This document shows, one piece after another, positions 60,725 through 64,000 of a stretch of 64,000 nucleotides of DNA. The notes below the pieces were generated by a model that worked only from the letters and a program-made list of their open reading frames with translations, was not told where the DNA came from and searched no databases. The position numbers were made by a program, and so were the translations under genes. Location of the stretch: assembly GCA_965263325.1 (NCBI GenBank), contig CBDHGY010000002.1:2914001-2978000 (forward strand). The letters run 5' to 3'. Within the stretch, counting starts at the first letter, position 1; every line of letters starts with the position of its first letter. The DNA is from CBDHGY01 sp965263325. Its GTDB lineage: Bacteria; Pseudomonadota; Alphaproteobacteria; Caulobacterales; Hyphomonadaceae.

Positions 60725-62149
60725 TTGGGAAATTTTCAATTGGCTTACAAACTGAACAAAAAGATTATGCTGTCGTCTGCACTGGTCGCAATGGCAGCTT
60801 GTGCGACACCTCCGCAGGCCAGCATGGCACCGGCAACACCGGAGCTGAACCCGAACACGCAAACTGAGAATGCGCTTAAATGGCTACCCGTGCCATCAGA
60901 GCCTATTCCAGTCGCAGTCTATGGCATGCAGGATGAGACTGGGGCGTTCAAGCCAACGGAAGCGACACAAACGCTTTCGCGCGCGGTGACGCAAGGCTCG
61001 ACATCCATTCTCGTCAAAGCGCTCCAGGATGCTGGCAATCGAGGGTGGTTTAAGGTCATAGAGCGCGCGAAACTGGATAACCTGCTCAAAGAGCGACAGA
61101 TTATTCTGGAAATGCGCCAACGGTATCTAGGCGAGCCGTCGCAAAGTTCCAACGCGCTACCATCATTGCTGTTTGCGGGCATCCTCCTGGAGGGGGCTAT
61201 TACAGGCTACGATACGAACGTCATGACGGGCGGAGCTGGTGCACAGTATCTGGGCATAGGCGCAAGTACGCAATATCGCGAAGATGCAGTGTCTGTCTAT
61301 TTGCGCGCTGTAAGTGTAAAAACAGGCGAAGTGCTTTTGTCGGTTTCGACAGAGCAACGCGTGGCATCCGTCGCTACGCAAGGAAGCGCATTTAAGTTTG
61401 TTGCCTTCCGGGAGCTGTTCGAAGCGGAAGCTGGCATCACTCTAAATCAGCCAAGGCATTTAGCCGTTCGGCAAGCCATCGAAAAAGCAGTGCTTGGCCT
61501 GGTAATTGAGGGTGCAAAACAGAATATCTGGACGTTCGCTGACGCTTCTGAGGGACAGGCAGCCATCGACTACTATGATGGGCGATACTCATCGGTTTAT
61601 TCTCAACAGGCTTCAAATCGTATTCCGCCGAGTTTCATTGAAGCTCGCCGAAAGCGTCAGCAAAAAATGCTGAAGGTGGCTGAAGCTGAATTGCTAGCCG
61701 AAACAGAGCTTGAAACAGGCACAACAGCTCTTGCGGGATCAAACGCAGTACCAAATTCGTCAACACAGAGGGAAAAGACGCTCGCTTCGGATTTTGCGAT
61801 TTCGAGCGCAGCACCGTTTGGTGCCGAAGCAGCGACCGAAACAGATTTGAAAATTGACACTGCAGCTGGTTCTGCACCCGGTGGAAGCAGCTCCCCAAAT
61901 GCGACGCCGCCTTCGGTCATCGCAATCGATGGTGCCGAATTAGCTGATCAGGCTGGCGAGGTATTAATTGCCGACAACCAAATGCTGCCTGCTAGGGCCG
62001 CGTTATCGATTGAGGCGGGCCGTTCTGCGCCTCCATCCAACAACAATACTCTGGAGAATGAAGCCGAACCGGTTAGCACCGCATCGGGCTTCTCCAGCAT
62101 TAGTGAGTATGAAGCAAGCCAGTTTGGCTATCTCAGCTTGGCAGAATAG
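60725..62149 (+). CDS. csgG: Curli secretion channel lipoprotein CsgG, with long C-terminal extension
   Basis: 474 aa versus 277 in E. coli. The start is TTG at 60725 or 60740; both precede a lipoprotein signal (MLSSALVAMAAC, Cys at 26 from 60725). Residues ~50-275 match the CsgG core: VAVYGMQDETGAFKP, FKVIERAKLDNLLKERQII, GAITGYDTNVMTGGAGAQYLGIGAS (barrel/constriction region), SVYLRAVSVKTGEVLLSVSTEQRV. A pore of nine subunits exports curlins. From ~310 to 474 there is a low-complexity Ser/Ala/Thr/Glu-rich extension with no analogue in E. coli, ending ISEYEASQFGYLSLAE. Ends before tandem stem-loops. Confidence 0.92.
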   Translation: MGNFQLAYKLNKKIMLSSALVAMAACATPPQASMAPATPELNPNTQTENALKWLPVPSEPIPVAVYGMQDETGAFKPTEATQTLSRAVTQGSTSILVKALQDAGNRGWFKVIERAKLDNLLKERQIILEMRQRYLGEPSQSSNALPSLLFAGILLEGAITGYDTNVMTGGAGAQYLGIGASTQYREDAVSVYLRAVSVKTGEVLLSVSTEQRVASVATQGSAFKFVAFRELFEAEAGITLNQPRHLAVRQAIEKAVLGLVIEGAKQNIWTFADASEGQAAIDYYDGRYSSVYSQQASNRIPPSFIEARRKRQQKMLKVAEAELLAETELETGTTALAGSNAVPNSSTQREKTLASDFAISSAAPFGAEAATETDLKIDTAAGSAPGGSSSPNATPPSVIAIDGAELADQAGEVLIADNQMLPARAALSIEAGRSAPPSNNNTLENEAEPVSTASGFSSISEYEASQFGYLSLAE

Positions 62150-62264
62150 CCCGTGAAGGAGGGGTTAAACAGGAAGTACTGTTTGGACATATAACGAGAT
62201 TCTCAAAAGTTGGCATTTTCTGAAACGATTAGCGAAGCCGACTGAGAACAAACAAATAAAGGGT

Positions 62265-62335
62265 GGGGAAAACACCGGGCTCCAGTTGGCGCTCGATCCG
62301 GTGTTTTCCCCGGGGCCAGCAATAATGCTGACCCC
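62265..62335 (+). terminator. Tandem stem-loops downstream of csgG
   Basis: Stem 1 is a perfect 14-bp repeat (GGGGAAAACACCGG, 62265-62278, with CCGGTGTTTTCCCC, 62298-62311; loop 19). Stem 2 is GGGGCCAGCA-ATAA-TGCTGACCCC (62312-62335, one internal mismatch). Neither has a T tract, so a rho-independent terminator is not certain; transcript stability or attenuation between csgG and the curlin genes is possible. This helps fill the ~495-bp gap after csgG. Confidence 0.55.
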
Positions 62336-62381
62336 TGATACGTAGCGCCCACTTTGTGGGTAAGCAAGTCAGGAGTTCATC

Positions 62382-62648
62382 ATGGGTATAAAACCTACTC
62401 AGTCGATTGCAGTAGCAACATCGGCGTGCAGTATCAGAGTGGCCCGCTCCTATAGGAACGAAGTCAAGCCAGCACCCAAACCTTACGGGCACCTTCAAGT
62501 CGCTCGACTTCGCGGTGTGCAACCCTATCCGGGGCCGGCAAAGCAATGCGATTTACTCAAACCGTATCACGCGCAGCGGACTAAATTGCTCGCAACATCA
62601 CCCGTTAACCGCTTCGCACTCACCGAAAATGTTGGAACTGTTTCATGA
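62382..62648 (+). CDS. Doubtful 88-codon ORF between csgG and the curlin gene
   Basis: ATG preceded by AGGAG with good spacing, and its TGA overlaps the curlin ATG by 4 bp (ATGA), the overlap typical of coupled genes here. However, the product (MGIKPTQSIAVATSACSIRV...) has no signal peptide and is unlike known curli factors. The CSIRV near residue 17 recalls the start of CsgH-type chaperones, and a second frame holds NLTGTFKSLDFAVCN-like beta sequence. It may be a frameshifted csgH relative, or real but unknown. Confidence is low because only start, stop and position support it. Confidence 0.4.
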   Translation: MGIKPTQSIAVATSACSIRVARSYRNEVKPAPKPYGHLQVARLRGVQPYPGPAKQCDLLKPYHAQRTKLLATSPVNRFALTENVGTVS

Positions 62649-63421
62649 AGAAAAGTGCTTTAAATCTGACTGCCTGTCATGCGCTTATATTGTTTGGCGG
62701 ATGCCTCGCAATGAGCGCCAACGCCGAGGACAATGGCAAGCCGAACGCGGTTGCAATCGAACAGACTGGTCTTGAAACATCTGCGCAAATTACAAATCAC
62801 GGCACCGGTAATTTGATAGATGTATCGCAAACAGGCAGCGATCTCACCGCGAGCGTGAATATCAACGGGCATTCCAACCAAGCCCTTTCCGGGGCTAACA
62901 CAATTACGCAAATTGGCTCGGGTTCAGAAGCGGTCGTGATGATCGATGGCGATTCAAACAGTTTCGAAATTTCTCAACAAGGACCTGCTTCAGGTTCGGC
63001 AAACAATGAAGCGCTTGTGAACATTATCGGCAACGACAACACTATAGAGATCTTGCAGATCAACGGATCAGAAGATGTTTTCTTCAACTCCGCATCAACT
63101 CTGCAGATGGGCGAAGGAAACTTCGCGAGCGTCTCTCAGGAAATTGATCCGAGGGGACTAACAGGTGGGGGAAATTCCGCATCGATTGAGCAAAGTGGCT
63201 TTGACCATATTGCTCGAATTCAACAGACGGGTGCCGATAATTCTGCGCTGATCAGTCAATCTGGTCAGAACAATATCGGCACCATCATTCAAGATGGCAC
63301 CGGTCTCGCTGCCGCACTTCATCAGGAGGGGACGGGACTGGACTACACCATCACTCAATCAGGCTGCGTCATTGGCACGGGTTGCGGAACGGTTTCTGTA
63401 ACTCAGACAGGCGGTTTCTGA
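62645..63421 (+). CDS. Curlin-repeat amyloid protein (CsgB/CsgA-like)
   Basis: 258 aa. Signal peptide MKKSALNLTACHALILFGGCLAMSANA, then a mature part of repeating beta-strand units with the curlin spacing of polar/hydrophobic residues, Gln and Asn: SASIEQSGFDHIARIQQTGAD, NSALISQSGQNNIGTIIQDG. Other copies (VAIEQTGLETSAQITNHGTGNLIDVSQTGSD) are looser. Ends VSVTQTGGF. Length and first position suggest a minor or nucleating subunit (CsgB-like), though major/minor cannot be set by sequence. ATG overlaps the preceding ORF; no strong ribosome site of its own. Confidence 0.9.
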   Translation: MKKSALNLTACHALILFGGCLAMSANAEDNGKPNAVAIEQTGLETSAQITNHGTGNLIDVSQTGSDLTASVNINGHSNQALSGANTITQIGSGSEAVVMIDGDSNSFEISQQGPASGSANNEALVNIIGNDNTIEILQINGSEDVFFNSASTLQMGEGNFASVSQEIDPRGLTGGGNSASIEQSGFDHIARIQQTGADNSALISQSGQNNIGTIIQDGTGLAAALHQEGTGLDYTITQSGCVIGTGCGTVSVTQTGGF

Positions 63422-63465
63422 TCTGGAAGGAATAAGAAGTATCGCAAGAAAGAAAGGACTTCATC

Positions 63466-64000
63466 ATGCGAACTAAACTAGCCTATAGCGTCGCGGCCGC
63501 GGCGCTCATGTTTGTCGGCACCGCGTCGGCGAACGAAAACACCGTCACACAAACCGGCAGCGGTAACTCAGCCACTGTAGACCAGACAATAGATGAGAGT
63601 CTGACCTCAGGCCTAGGAGTTGGTCAGGAAAGCAGTTCCTTAATTGACCAGCTCGGTGACAATAACACAGCAACTGTTGCGCAAGGCGGCGAGACAGGCG
63701 CTTCGAATTTCTATAATGAATCTGACATCGATCAGGAGAACACCGGAACAGCTGGATCAACGGGTAATGTTGCATCTGTGACGCAGTACTCCACGGATCC
63801 TAGTTCGACTGTTCCAAATACCGCCGATGTCAATCAAACAACAGATGGCGCACTGGCAAACACCGCAACTGTTTCACAAACATCTGCTGGAACTGCGGGC
63901 GTCAGCTTACAGAACAACGCTGTCGTCAATCAGGGCCAAACCAGCGGGACAGGTGGCGAAACTGCTACGGTATCGCAGTCAGGAGATTCTAATGATGTGC
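63466..64000 (+). CDS. Second curlin-repeat protein, cut by window end
   Basis: Open from ATG at 63466 (AAAGGA 8 bp upstream) to the last base; at least 178 residues. Signal peptide MRTKLAYSVAAAALMFVGTASA, then curlin-like repeats: NENTVTQTGSGNSATVDQT, SSLIDQLGDNNTATVAQGG, TGNVASVTQYS, NTADVNQTTDGALANTATVSQTSAG, NNAVVNQGQTSGTGGETATVSQSGDSND. Alternating Val/Thr/Ala strands with Asn and Gln at turns form the amyloid core. The spacing is denser than in the first curlin, so it may be the main fibre subunit. The end of the gene lies outside the window. Confidence 0.88.
   Translation, partial: MRTKLAYSVAAAALMFVGTASANENTVTQTGSGNSATVDQTIDESLTSGLGVGQESSSLIDQLGDNNTATVAQGGETGASNFYNESDIDQENTGTAGSTGNVASVTQYSTDPSSTVPNTADVNQTTDGALANTATVSQTSAGTAGVSLQNNAVVNQGQTSGTGGETATVSQSGDSNDV

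Noticed and set aside
62229..62546. 105-codon minus-strand frame after csgG
   Set aside because: It spans the stem-loops and a better plus-strand ORF, has no ribosome site and no recognisable content.
1..64000. tRNA, rRNA, insertion sequences, CRISPR arrays
   Set aside because: Searched by eye in all intergenic regions; no cloverleaf, transposase or regular short-repeat array was seen.

Overview
The window looks like a chromosomal segment of a moderate-GC marine alphaproteobacterium, most likely from the Caulobacterales/Hyphomonadales side (Hyphomonadaceae-like). This rests on gene content only: a split methylmalonyl-CoA mutase, a very large TonB receptor without SusD, an ECF sigma/anti-sigma/EF-hand cassette next to glnE, a gene-transfer-agent type 3TM holin, and many 4-bp ATGA gene overlaps. 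No rRNA, tRNA, CRISPR array or insertion sequence was recognised.

Layout. 1-3136 (+): the 3' end of glnE, a secreted EF-hand protein, and an ECF sigma / anti-sigma / periplasmic sensor-like operon. 3133-12388 (-): a GFA-family protein and an amidase, an acidic lipoprotein, a methyltransferase and NAD-epimerase pair, and a methylmalonyl-CoA mutase operon in which two paralogous small lipoproteins sit between the small and large subunit genes. 12447-14075 (+): a Fur-box-like palindrome, a 69-aa protein and an ArgE-type deacetylase. 14187-18947: two divergent redox units facing each other, a Rieske-thiamine-diphosphate enzyme fusion on one side and a membrane ferric-reductase-like/Rieske protein with a Tat-exported partner on the other. 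19010-26251: a lipoprotein methyltransferase, nitronate monooxygenase, a beta-lactamase-fold hydrolase, a phage/GTA remnant (tail protein split by an in-frame stop, plus holin) and glpK. 26323-29490 (-): a 1055-aa TonB receptor. 30021-34818 (+): an HPt/receiver protein, a YaiO-like outer-membrane protein, a HEAT-repeat membrane protein and a processive family-2 glycosyltransferase, probably a regulated surface-polysaccharide system.

Accessory core, 34823-57615. On the minus strand is a 1253-aa protein combining a GH108 muramidase-like module, a TRAFs-binding-like helical repeat region and a C-terminal trypsin-like protease, followed by a lipoprotein and a RyR-domain protein. On the plus strand is a tight five-gene operon (GNAT, ThiF/E1-like adenylyltransferase, polytopic membrane protein, second GNAT, nitroreductase). 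Then comes an 11-kb four-gene operon: a TIR protein, a MoxR AAA+ ATPase, a 1463-aa membrane WD40 protein, and a 1400-aa WD40 + GH108-like + OmpA protein. The last operon reads as an envelope-spanning conflict or surveillance system, with periplasmic beta-propellers and a peptidoglycan-binding end coupled to a cytoplasmic ATPase and TIR effector. It is the best candidate here for an undescribed system.

57935-64000 (+): a curli-type amyloid locus, comprising a LuxR-type regulator preceded by a short leader ORF, a DUF2807-like exported protein, csgF, csgG with a long C-terminal extension, a doubtful 88-codon ORF, and two curlin-repeat subunits, the second cut by the window edge.
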